Part shown: positions 1-6,421 of the stretch, piece after piece | How positions within the stretch are numbered: position 1 is the first letter of the stretch | Layout: each line of letters opens with the position of its first letter | Notes under the pieces: generated by a model | Databases searched by the model: none | Seen by the model: only the letters and a program-made list of their open reading frames with translations | What the model was told of the DNA's origin: nothing | From: JANRLJ01 sp034437895 | GTDB taxonomy: Bacteria; Chloroflexota; Anaerolineae; Aggregatilineales; Phototrophicaceae | Direction: 5' to 3' | Assembly: GCA_034437895.1 (NCBI GenBank) | Contig: DAOTTO010000226.1 | Coordinates: 1-6,610, forward strand | Length of the DNA stretch: 6,610 nt | Position numbers and translations under genes: made by a program

Positions 1-9
1 ACCCCCCGG

Positions 10-36
10 CTCCCTCTCCAAGTATTGGAGAGGGGG
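10..36. repeat. G/C-rich hairpin repeat, unit 1
   Basis: Seen in the sequence: CCCTCTCCA (12-20) pairs perfectly with TGGAGAGGG (26-34) around a 5-base loop, and the stem can extend by a G·T and a C-G pair to 10/36. A second hairpin of the same theme (CCCCTCTCC with GGGGAGGGG) follows 20 bases later. Units of the form CCCTCTCC-loop-GGAGAGGGG followed by GATTTAGGGGTGGGG are familiar to me as dispersed intergenic repeats in several bacterial phyla. No T-run follows on either strand, so a simple intrinsic terminator is not supported, although an RNA copy would fold strongly. Confidence 0.7.
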
Positions 37-55
37 AGAAAAACGCATCTTGAAG

Positions 56-82
56 TCCCCTCTCCATGCAATGGGGAGGGGA
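56..82. repeat. G/C-rich hairpin repeat, unit 2
   Basis: TCCCCTCTCCA (56-66) pairs with TGGGGAGGGGA (72-82) as an 11-bp stem with one G·T pair and a TGCAA loop. It is the same type and orientation as the hairpin at 10-36. The G-rich tail that follows (82-96, GATTTAGGGGTGGGG) probably belongs to the same repeat, and the repeat-linked sequence may reach about 115. Together with unit 1 it abuts and probably caused the truncation of the small DUF433-like reading frame at 84-224, whose stop codon (TTA on this strand, 84-86) lies inside the repeat tail. Confidence 0.7.
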
Positions 83-83
83 T

Positions 84-224
84 TTAGGGGTGGGGTAAAT
101 GCGTGAGCGAAAGTCCTAATGAATTAATGATCGTATCAAGTGTGACTCGTGTGCCGCCAACACGAATGACTTGATCGGTATCCAATGAAATCGGTACAGG
201 TTCGGCATAAGGGGTCGTTATCAT
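84..224 (-). pseudogene. Truncated DUF433-family (antitoxin-like) gene
   Basis: A 46-codon frame whose first ~34 residues fit the start of the short form of DUF433: a Pro-rich lead (AEPVPISLD), then VIRVGGTRVTLDTIIN, which is the hallmark stretch of that family. Complete members run to about 75-110 residues and continue with a region like GATPEEI...LADVYAVIAYYL; that part is absent. After IIN the frame reads SLGLSLTHLPHP and stops in repeat-derived sequence (84-96). A Shine-Dalgarno GAGG (complement of 232-235) lies 7 bases before the ATG chosen here; an in-frame ATG at 227 is the alternative. It starts 22 bases after the stop of the large membrane-protein gene and could be co-transcribed with it. 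DUF433 genes are proposed antitoxins, often next to PIN-like toxin genes; any partner would lie left of the window. The family match is from memory of the motif; the truncation is inferred from length. Confidence 0.65.
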
Positions 225-246
225 CATTTATCCTCAAATTTAACCA

Positions 247-2697
247 CTAAGGCACAGGCACATCCGGGCAGGGATCGCCCACAAAGCCGACGGTATCTGA
301 ACGAATCCAGCCCTCAATTTGGGACGATTCGCCGGAAGCATAACGGACTTGATACCACACCACGCCATTGATGCGCCGCTGCTGATAAACTTCCGCTGTT
401 TGATCGTTCCCCAAGAAAGCAATCTGATCGCCATTGGGAGCATTCCGCACATTCACCCGCCCTGATGAACCCGTATTGATGATGACGCACAAGAACGGCG
501 GGACATCGGTTGCCGTCGGTGTCGGCGTGACCGTTGCCGTCGAAGTCGTAGTTGAGGTTGGCGTTGGAGTAGATGTATGCGTCGGCGTAAGCGTTTCCGT
601 GGGTGTTTCTGATGGCGTGACCGTCAGCGAGGGCGTGACCGTCCATGTCGGCGTAGCGCTGGCGGTTGAAGTCGCACTCGGTGTAGGCGTACTGCTGGCT
701 GTCGGCGTGATGCTGGGTGTAAAAGTCGCGGTTGGGGTATTGGTCGCTGGCGGGTCGATAATCGCCATCCATTGATTGCGCGTCAGCAAAATGCCCACGC
801 CCACCAGCACAATCACGCCGAAGATAACGCCAAGCACCTGCCACCAGCGCTTTGATTTATCGCGCCGGATTTGATTTTCCAGCCGTTGAATTTCGGGACG
901 GCGGCCTAAAATACGGAAGGGGTCTTCGCGCATCGTCTCCAGCCACGACTGCGCCTCGGCAACGTCGCCATCTTCCAGCGCCATCTCCGCCCGTTCCATG
1001 TATCGCGCTAAAAGATCATTGACGACGCTCCGATAGCGCTCGTCCTGAGCATAATTGGTCAGGCCAGACAGCATCGAGCGTGCTTGCGACATTTCTGCGT
1101 CGAAGTTTTGCGCGATGAGAGAAGCCGCCCGTTCAATCACCTGCCGCGCCCGCTGCATATCGCTGGAATTGCCGCGTGCTTCCAACGTCAATTCGGAAAG
1201 CCGCGCATCACCTGGATCAAGCGCCGTCGCCAGTTCCAAGAGCCGCAGGGCATCGCTGCCATAAAGCAACCGCTCTTCCAACGACAGCGCATCCTTCGCT
1301 CGCATCAGGGCATTTTGCGCTTGATCGTTAAGCTGTGTTTTGATCGATGCCAGCTTGTTATTGGCTTCCGTTTGTAGGCCATTTAAGCGCTGGCTGGTGG
1401 GCAAAAGCTGGCGGACACGCGCCAGAATCGTCAGCACATTTTGTAACTGCCCCACTTGATCTTGCATCGTCCCGCTGAGAGTGCTGAGTTGCAGCGCGGC
1501 TTGATCGGCATCTTGCTGCACCCGCCGCACGATTTCGACTCGTTCCTCGGCCTGCGGATCATTGGCGACTACACGCAGCGCCCCTTCGTACTTCCGCAGC
1601 GCGTCCGACCAATTATCAGTCGCCAGCAGCCGATCCCCATCGGACAGTAATTCACGCGCCAGCGCCAAATCCTGAATATCCAGCAGCGCTTGTTCCGCGT
1701 CCTTCCAGCTTAAAATGCCGTTGCGCTCCGCCAAATCACGCGCCTCGCGGTACAGCCGTTCTGCCTCTTCATAATTGCCAGCGCGTACCAACGAATTGGC
1801 GCGGTTATAACTCACACGGGCATCAAACGGGATGCGATGATCGGGGACAACGCCGCGAATCAAGTTATCTTCAGATTTTTCTCGATATTCAAGCGCCGTC
1901 GGATTACCCGGCTGCTGCGACAAAATGCGGTTGGCAACTTCAACCGTGCGCTGATATTCGCCGGAATAATAGGCCGCTGTCAGTTCAGAGATCATCTCGT
2001 CAATATCGCTGCCGGAATAAAGCGGCCCCTGCCCCGGTACACGGCGGGGAGTGCCTCTGGTTTGGGTGCTGCGCGGATTCGGGCTGTCGTCCGTATCGGG
2101 ATCATTGCGGCGGTTTGGATCGGCGCGGCGCGGATAAAGATTTTCCTCCGGCGGCGGATAGCCTGCCGAGGTCGGATAGCGCGGTGCGGACGCTTGTTCT
2201 TCTGGCGGCTCTGCGCGTGATGACGGTTGTACAGGCGGCGTTGATGATTCGCTGCTCTGGGGCGGAGTCACGTTATAGCGTTTGAATAAATCCGACACAC
2301 GCCGATTGGCCTGTTCGGTACGGGCGGCGGCGGTTTGCAACAAGCCGATCACGGCCTCATCCTGCGGATTCAGGGCGATGGCTTCCGCTAGAATATCAAT
2401 CGCCTCATCAATGTCGTCCTCATCGCCAGCGATTTCGATGCGGATTCGCGCCCGTCGTGCCAAGCCGCGCACAGTTGCCGCTGTGGGCGAAATCGGATTA
2501 TTGAGCCTAGCCACCTCACCGAAGAAATTCTGTGCAGCGGATTCCGACGGCGTGTTTTTGGCATCCGATAATAAATCGCGGGCTTGGCGCTCAATATCGG
2601 TGACATCGCGGGCGGTATCCTCACCCGTGAGGGCGCGTTCTTGTAAATGACGCAGCCGAGTGCGTAAATCGTCGAGTCGTGCTTGTAGATCAGCCAT
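247..2697 (-). CDS. Membrane-anchored TPR/coiled-coil protein with Thr-Pro stalk and C-terminal SH3b-like domain
   Basis: An 816-residue protein of unassigned function. Order of parts: charged helical region 1-140, probably coiled coil; disordered Pro/Ser/Arg-rich linker 143-226; helical repeats resembling TPRs at about 230-275, 292-327, 345-380 and 477-500 (patterns such as AAYYSGEYQRTVEVANRIL and AGNYEEAERLYREA); more long helices to 612; one transmembrane helix at about 617-638 preceded by the basic RRDKSKR; a Thr/Pro/Ser stalk 651-733; and an SH3b-like domain about 737-808 (GRVNVRNAPNGD, then GVVWYQV and EGWI). There is no signal peptide, and the basic residues before the helix predict N-terminus inside, C-terminus outside. 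Cys737 and Cys810 frame the outer domain and may form a disulfide. SH3b domains in bacteria commonly bind cell-wall or other peptide ligands; TPRs mediate protein contacts. A role tying a cytoplasmic assembly to the envelope is inference. A Shine-Dalgarno GAGAGG lies 11 bases before the ATG, somewhat far. Confidence 0.85.
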   Translation of the reverse strand: MADLQARLDDLRTRLRHLQERALTGEDTARDVTDIERQARDLLSDAKNTPSESAAQNFFGEVARLNNPISPTAATVRGLARRARIRIEIAGDEDDIDEAIDILAEAIALNPQDEAVIGLLQTAAARTEQANRRVSDLFKRYNVTPPQSSESSTPPVQPSSRAEPPEEQASAPRYPTSAGYPPPEENLYPRRADPNRRNDPDTDDSPNPRSTQTRGTPRRVPGQGPLYSGSDIDEMISELTAAYYSGEYQRTVEVANRILSQQPGNPTALEYREKSEDNLIRGVVPDHRIPFDARVSYNRANSLVRAGNYEEAERLYREARDLAERNGILSWKDAEQALLDIQDLALARELLSDGDRLLATDNWSDALRKYEGALRVVANDPQAEERVEIVRRVQQDADQAALQLSTLSGTMQDQVGQLQNVLTILARVRQLLPTSQRLNGLQTEANNKLASIKTQLNDQAQNALMRAKDALSLEERLLYGSDALRLLELATALDPGDARLSELTLEARGNSSDMQRARQVIERAASLIAQNFDAEMSQARSMLSGLTNYAQDERYRSVVNDLLARYMERAEMALEDGDVAEAQSWLETMREDPFRILGRRPEIQRLENQIRRDKSKRWWQVLGVIFGVIVLVGVGILLTRNQWMAIIDPPATNTPTATFTPSITPTASSTPTPSATSTASATPTWTVTPSLTVTPSETPTETLTPTHTSTPTPTSTTTSTATVTPTPTATDVPPFLCVIINTGSSGRVNVRNAPNGDQIAFLGNDQTAEVYQQRRINGVVWYQVRYASGESSQIEGWIRSDTVGFVGDPCPDVPVP
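499..747 (-). repeat. Low-complexity Thr-Pro stalk-coding segment
   Basis: This segment encodes residues 651-733 of the membrane protein, an irregular run of TPT, TPS, TAT and STP units with almost no other residues. It starts about 12 residues after the transmembrane helix and ends at the SH3b-like domain. Such segments usually form extended, possibly O-glycosylated spacers that hold a domain away from the membrane. The DNA is a degenerate GTCGGCGTNNCCGT-type repeat on the plus strand, so it is a likely site of length variation between strains and of assembly error. Confidence 0.85.
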
Positions 2698-2882
2698 GAA
2701 GCGAAAAGCCTCTCACATAAAAACCGACTCAAAAGTTAACCTGATTTAATACAGAGGGCAAGTGTACGTTTGGCACAATGAACAAGGTCGAGGCAAAGTC
2801 GCTGAAGTTAGGGGAAATTGCGGACACCAACAAGGGGCATAAAGGGGACGCACATCTAAGCGAGTCCCCTTAGAAGATCAGA
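2698..2882. other. Intergenic region between the permease and the TPR/SH3b gene
   Basis: There are 185 bases without a gene between the stop of the FTR1 gene and the start of the next minus-strand gene. It holds a hairpin near the permease stop (2842-2871) and must contain the promoter of the downstream gene if that gene is separately transcribed. On the minus strand I see no pair of hexamers close to the sigma-70 consensus; an AT-rich patch around 2722-2752 is the only weak candidate area. No RNA gene or plus-strand reading frame is apparent. Confidence 0.5.
2842..2871 (-). terminator. Probable terminator hairpin after the FTR1 gene
   Basis: AAGGGGAC (2842-2849) and GTCCCCTT (2864-2871) form a perfect 8-bp inverted repeat, and CGC (2849-2851) with GCG (2860-2862) can alternatively extend the stem. 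On the minus strand it begins 11 bases after the permease stop codon. The tail after the stem is only CTTTATG, so the T-run is weak; it may work as an intrinsic terminator of modest strength or as a 3' end stabiliser. Confidence 0.5.
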
Positions 2883-5234
2883 TTACGCGGCGGCCTCTGC
2901 TTGCTGTGGCTCGGCGGCGCGGGTGCGGCGCGATGATGTGCGATGTTCCGCCAAATAGTAACTGCCAATGACGAAAGCACCCGCTACAAATTGCAGCGCG
3001 ACTCCCTCCCATGTTGCAAACAGTCCAAACCACTGCCCCATCCAAAATGGGATATATAAGCCCTGAATCGGCGTGATCGGCAGCCAGCCAACGGCCTGCA
3101 TCACATGAACAGTATTGCCTACCATCGTCAGCAGCACGACACCGATAAAAACACCCGTAACGATCAACATCTTCTTGTAGGGCAGCCGCACTTGCAAGGT
3201 AAACGTCACCGCGCCGATGATGGCAACGCCGACCATACCCAGCGCCACGCCTTCCAAAACAGTCGGGATTCCGGCTTCCAGCACCAGCGATTGCAAGAAC
3301 AGCACCGTTTCAAAGCCTTCGCGATAGATGCTGCTAAAGCCCAAAATCACGAGGCCGAGTGTTTGGCTAATCGTGACGACAGCAACACCACCGATCAAAC
3401 GGCGTTTTTTGGCGTGGAAATTCGCCATCCAGCCCGTCCAATAGACTTTATGGAAGAACCAATTGGTAATAACAAGCAGTACGCCGATAGCGATCAAGCT
3501 AACGACGGCTTCCAGCCTTTCGCCATAGCGCATAAGCGCGGTCAGCAGGCCATTCGCCACCCACCACGTCAACGCACTCGCCACTAAGGCCAGCGCCCCG
3601 CCGATAATCAGCGGACGACGGAAACGTCGCGCTTCCGCAGCGCGTAAACTCGCCAGCAGTGAGGCCAAAATCAGCACTGCTTCTAAGCCTTCGCGGAAAA
3701 CGATGATCGCCGCGTTGCCGACCACCGCCGCCGGAGCGCTGTTACCCGCGCCGAGGAAGGTTTGCGCTTCGGTCAAGGCGAGGCGCAGTTCCGCCAAAGT
3801 CGCGTTTACTTCTTCAACGGGTGCATTTTGACCGAGCAGCGTCGCTAATCCAGTATGTTCGCGGGTGCCTTGCCAGAATAACGTTTCTACTCGATTCGCC
3901 ATTTCCGGCGCGAAGCCGCGAAGCCGTTGTTCGATACCAAATTCCAGCAGGGCATAGGCTTCTAACCGGGCGGATTCCGCCAGCCCGTATTGGGACTGTG
4001 CTGTCGCGGATTCCACTTGATCCAGCACCGAGAAAATCACATCAAAGTCAGAATCAGCGTTGGCATTTTGCCACTCAGCCGGGAGGGTTTGTGCGAGTAA
4101 GCTGTTGATTTCGTCCACCGTTGCTCGCAAGTCATCGGGATCAGCAACCGCCCGGATTTGGGTTTCGGTCTGCGCGATGAGTCTGCCGATTTGTGCCGTC
4201 GCGGTTGGGTCAAAACCGTTGAGTGTTGCTTGCAAATCATTAAACGCCGCCGCCGCCCCTTCGCGGAAGGTCAGTGCCTCTTGAATTTCAAGGTCTTTGA
4301 CCACTTGACCATTCCGCACACCCCGCGCATATTCCACCGGAACGAGCGCGATAAAACGCAGCAACTGCCCGGCGCGTCGTGCTTGTTCCGCTTGGGAAAG
4401 CGGTGCAGCCCGGAACGCATCCAAAGCCGTCGTCACTTCCATCCGCGCCGTGGTATACGCATCGGAATTATCCGCCAATGCCGCCTGCATCAACGATTCA
4501 AAAGTTGCTCGGCTGGAAGTGAGGGCTTCTGCGCCGCGCTGCTGCCCATACGCCGGGGCGAGGATGCCAAAATATCCCGCCGCTAACCCGATCTCTTCCG
4601 CCCGACGCATAGAAAACGCCCGCACAGTGGCTTCATCCGCGTCCGCCAGTGATTGATTGAGGTTCGCTTGATACGTATCCAGCAAATCGGCACGGACGGC
4701 GTTGAGCGCGTCTTCGGCGTTGATTTGTCCATCTGCGAATTGATTCAGCGCGAGAGTAGCATCCGCACCAGGGCGCGAAAATTTGGTCGAGACGCGATAT
4801 TCACGCAAGGGCAGCCAATTGAGCGCTGTCGCCGCGTTGTTCTGGTCTATCGCATTAAAGACTACCGCGAGGCTGCCTTGCAAAATGCCCGTCCAAATCT
4901 GCCCGCGCGCCGTCGCCAGCGCCAGCGCATCGCCCGATTCGGCAGCGGCTAAGGCAGCATCAAATTGGCTTTCCAGCGTTTCGGTGATTTGCGAATCGGC
5001 GGTTTCGATTGTGCCGGAAAGCGACTCGGCGTAAAGCTCACGCGCCTGCCGCACAGCTTCAGCGGCAGAGGCTGTATCTTGGCTCATCAGCGCACTTTGG
5101 GCATCAAATAACAAATCGCGCAGGGTGTCTCCGGCTTGCTGCGGAGTCATGGTCTGCGCGGAAACAAATGGAATCAGCACGAATAACAATAAGACACAAC
5201 CCACACCCAGTATACGATTACGCCATGAACTCAT
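2883..5234 (-). CDS. FTR1-family iron permease with large N-terminal exported domain
   Basis: A 783-residue predicted high-affinity iron permease of the cytoplasmic membrane. A signal peptide (RNRILGVGCVLLLFVLIPFVSA, cleavage before QT at about 27) is followed by about 470 Ala-rich, mostly helical residues outside the membrane, then an FTR1 core from about 503 with roughly seven transmembrane helices and a short charged tail. The core has the two signature motifs REGLE (514-518) and REGFE (638-642), whose acidic residues carry iron in this family. Short EfeU proteins have under 300 residues; long forms with an outer domain are known, e.g. in Campylobacter and FetM-type systems. The outer domain includes a stretch EAYALLEFGIEQRLRG (425-440) that I associate with long FTR1 proteins. 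The ATG used here has GAGG 6 bases upstream and starts the signal peptide; the open frame extends 35 codons further, but those codons derive from an intergenic repeat and have no Shine-Dalgarno that I can see. It follows the imelysin-like gene by 110 bases. Confidence 0.9.
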   Translation of the reverse strand: MSSWRNRILGVGCVLLLFVLIPFVSAQTMTPQQAGDTLRDLLFDAQSALMSQDTASAAEAVRQARELYAESLSGTIETADSQITETLESQFDAALAAAESGDALALATARGQIWTGILQGSLAVVFNAIDQNNAATALNWLPLREYRVSTKFSRPGADATLALNQFADGQINAEDALNAVRADLLDTYQANLNQSLADADEATVRAFSMRRAEEIGLAAGYFGILAPAYGQQRGAEALTSSRATFESLMQAALADNSDAYTTARMEVTTALDAFRAAPLSQAEQARRAGQLLRFIALVPVEYARGVRNGQVVKDLEIQEALTFREGAAAAFNDLQATLNGFDPTATAQIGRLIAQTETQIRAVADPDDLRATVDEINSLLAQTLPAEWQNANADSDFDVIFSVLDQVESATAQSQYGLAESARLEAYALLEFGIEQRLRGFAPEMANRVETLFWQGTREHTGLATLLGQNAPVEEVNATLAELRLALTEAQTFLGAGNSAPAAVVGNAAIIVFREGLEAVLILASLLASLRAAEARRFRRPLIIGGALALVASALTWWVANGLLTALMRYGERLEAVVSLIAIGVLLVITNWFFHKVYWTGWMANFHAKKRRLIGGVAVVTISQTLGLVILGFSSIYREGFETVLFLQSLVLEAGIPTVLEGVALGMVGVAIIGAVTFTLQVRLPYKKMLIVTGVFIGVVLLTMVGNTVHVMQAVGWLPITPIQGLYIPFWMGQWFGLFATWEGVALQFVAGAFVIGSYYLAEHRTSSRRTRAAEPQQAEAAA

Positions 5235-5240
5235 TAAACA

Positions 5241-5244
5241 CCTC
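5241..5244 (-). promoter_or_regulatory. Ribosome binding site deciding the FTR1 start
   Basis: The minus strand reads AAGGCGAGGTGTTTAATG, with GAGG 6 bases before the ATG at 5234. This site, together with the signal peptide that begins right after it, selects this start over the ATG at 5339, which would place the repeat-derived leader NHQDTEDTK... in front of the signal peptide. Confidence 0.75.
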
Positions 5245-5267
5245 GCCTTATGATTCAAATATTTTAG

Positions 5268-5340
5268 TTTAACCACCAAGAACACCAAGAAAGCATTATA
5301 AAAATTCCTCTTGGTGTCCTCTGTATCTTGGTGGTTCAAA
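5268..5340. repeat. Inverted 'CACCAAGA' repeat in the intercistronic gap
   Basis: AACCACCAAGA (5271-5281) pairs with TCTTGGTGGTT (5326-5336), and ACACCAAGA (5282-5290) pairs with TCTTGGTGT (5309-5317). This gives about 20 base pairs with an 8-base bulge in the right arm and an 18-base loop; TTT/AAA pairs may extend the outer end. It begins a few bases after the stop of the imelysin-like gene. Sequences of the ACCACCAAGA-CACCAAGA type recur between genes in many unrelated bacteria and are often translated by mistake into peptides such as NHQDTEDTK or LVFLVVK, as happens in the 5' extension of the permease frame. In mRNA it would form a strong stem between the two cistrons and could lower permease expression or protect the upstream message. 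It lacks a clean T-run after the stem. Confidence 0.8.
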
Positions 5341-5344
5341 TGGC

Positions 5345-6412
5345 TTATTCCGGCAGTTCAATATTGAGCAGCGCGGCGACTTGCGCGATTTGCCCGGCGA
5401 TACTCTGAGCGCGATCTTGCGCTTCGCTGCCGAAGAAATCCGCTTCTTCCGGCATAAACACGCGCCCATCCTGCTCCTGCACGTATAAATCAGACACATA
5501 CGTCAGCAAATCGACCAAATCCACGCGAATTTGTTCGCTGGCGGCGGCATCCACGCTGGCGATGCTGGGACTCACGCTGTCATAAATCACAACCAGACCG
5601 CCCAAAATATCTTCAATATCGGCTAAACGGGAGATGACGACGAAATCCGTCTGGGTGGAGTCTTCACCCAAGACAAAGCGCGATTCTTTCCACGCGCCAA
5701 AATATTCGCTCATCGTCGGCACCATCACGACCAATGCCGTGAACGCATCGGTTTCGTTAGGTTCCCATGCTTCACCGGAGTCGATCAATTCACTTACATG
5801 GCTGTCGAGCGACTGCGCCATGCCGAGCAGATAATTCGCGTCCGGCAGAGTCTCGGCGAAGTCTTGGTCGCCATTTTCGTCTAAATCCGCCCACACCCCG
5901 CTGTTAAATTCGGTGCGCGTCCCCCACAGGGTACCTTCCAGCAAGCCGAAGATATTGCCCGGCTTTTCCATCACCGTACCATCAGGCAGCGTAATGCTGA
6001 AATCGGCGGCGTTTTCGGGGTCTTCTTCAACCGAAACGCCTGCATCCAAAATGACATCATATTCGGAAAGCACCGGCACCCCGGCAACGACCCCTTCAAT
6101 CTGTTCGTAAAGTGGGCTGGCGGCGATCCATGACTCACGCGCTGCCGTAAAAGCCGCCGTTACCGCTTCGGCATCGTCTGCCCAAAGCGCTTCATAATCA
6201 AAATCGGCGGCCTCCGCCAGATCGTAATAGGCTTGGGATGCCTCGACCAAGGCTTCGGTGTTGGTCTTCAGTTCCGCCGCAGTCGTCATTAAATAAGTTT
6301 TGATGGCTGCAAGGTCGGCATTTTCGGTATCTTGGGCATAAACAGGTGTGATGGCGAGGAGCGCCATACCTGTGAACATAACGAGTGTAAGCGTTTTGTG
6401 AAACCGATTCAC
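5345..6412 (-). CDS. Imelysin/EfeO-like secreted protein, probable iron-uptake component
   Basis: A 355-residue exported, acidic, helical protein. A signal peptide (NRFHK, then a hydrophobic run to TPVYA, cleavage before QDT at about 27) lacks a lipobox Cys, so it is not a lipoprotein. The region 60-110 (ARESWIAASPLYEQIEG) resembles the EfeO segment ARxxWERIEPVAE, and IFGLLEGTLWG (154-164) aligns by eye with the imelysin motif GxHxxExxLWG; the Glu and LWG are kept but the His position holds Gly156. DLDENGDQDFAE (176-187) is a canonical EF-hand-type calcium loop. HVSE (205-208) is an HxxE of unknown relevance. EfeO proteins bind iron and work with EfeU; the next gene is an FTR1 permease, which supports that role. 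Start: GTG at 6412 with AGGGAG 9 bases upstream, directly opening the signal peptide; the frame extends to TTG 6451 and ATG 6439, but these would add 13 or 9 residues before the signal peptide and overlap a palindrome. Family membership is likely; the precise role is inferred. Confidence 0.75.
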   Translation of the reverse strand: MNRFHKTLTLVMFTGMALLAITPVYAQDTENADLAAIKTYLMTTAAELKTNTEALVEASQAYYDLAEAADFDYEALWADDAEAVTAAFTAARESWIAASPLYEQIEGVVAGVPVLSEYDVILDAGVSVEEDPENAADFSITLPDGTVMEKPGNIFGLLEGTLWGTRTEFNSGVWADLDENGDQDFAETLPDANYLLGMAQSLDSHVSELIDSGEAWEPNETDAFTALVVMVPTMSEYFGAWKESRFVLGEDSTQTDFVVISRLADIEDILGGLVVIYDSVSPSIASVDAAASEQIRVDLVDLLTYVSDLYVQEQDGRVFMPEEADFFGSEAQDRAQSIAGQIAQVAALLNIELPE

Positions 6413-6421
6413 TATGAAAAT

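Noticed and set aside
1..115. Possible CRISPR array at the left edge
   Set aside because: There are only two imperfect hairpin units with unequal sequence and no regular spacer length.
434..775. Plus-strand open frame of 113 codons rich in Val-Gly-Val
   Set aside because: It is the antisense of the Thr-Pro stalk codons; its repetitive composition is a direct consequence of that, and it has no Shine-Dalgarno or recognisable domain.
1837..2220. Plus-strand open frame of 127 codons opposite the TPR protein
   Set aside because: It is antisense of a well-supported gene, has Arg/Ile-rich composition from reversed codons, and no ribosome binding site stands out.
3105..3587. Plus-strand open frame of 160 codons opposite the permease core
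   Set aside because: It is rich in His, Gln and Arg as expected for the antisense of membrane-helix codons; it has no known domain and overlaps a clear FTR1 gene fully.
5235..5339. 35-codon N-terminal extension of the permease (NHQDTEDTK...)
   Set aside because: It is encoded by the intergenic inverted repeat, precedes a normal signal peptide, and a better start with a Shine-Dalgarno exists at 5234.
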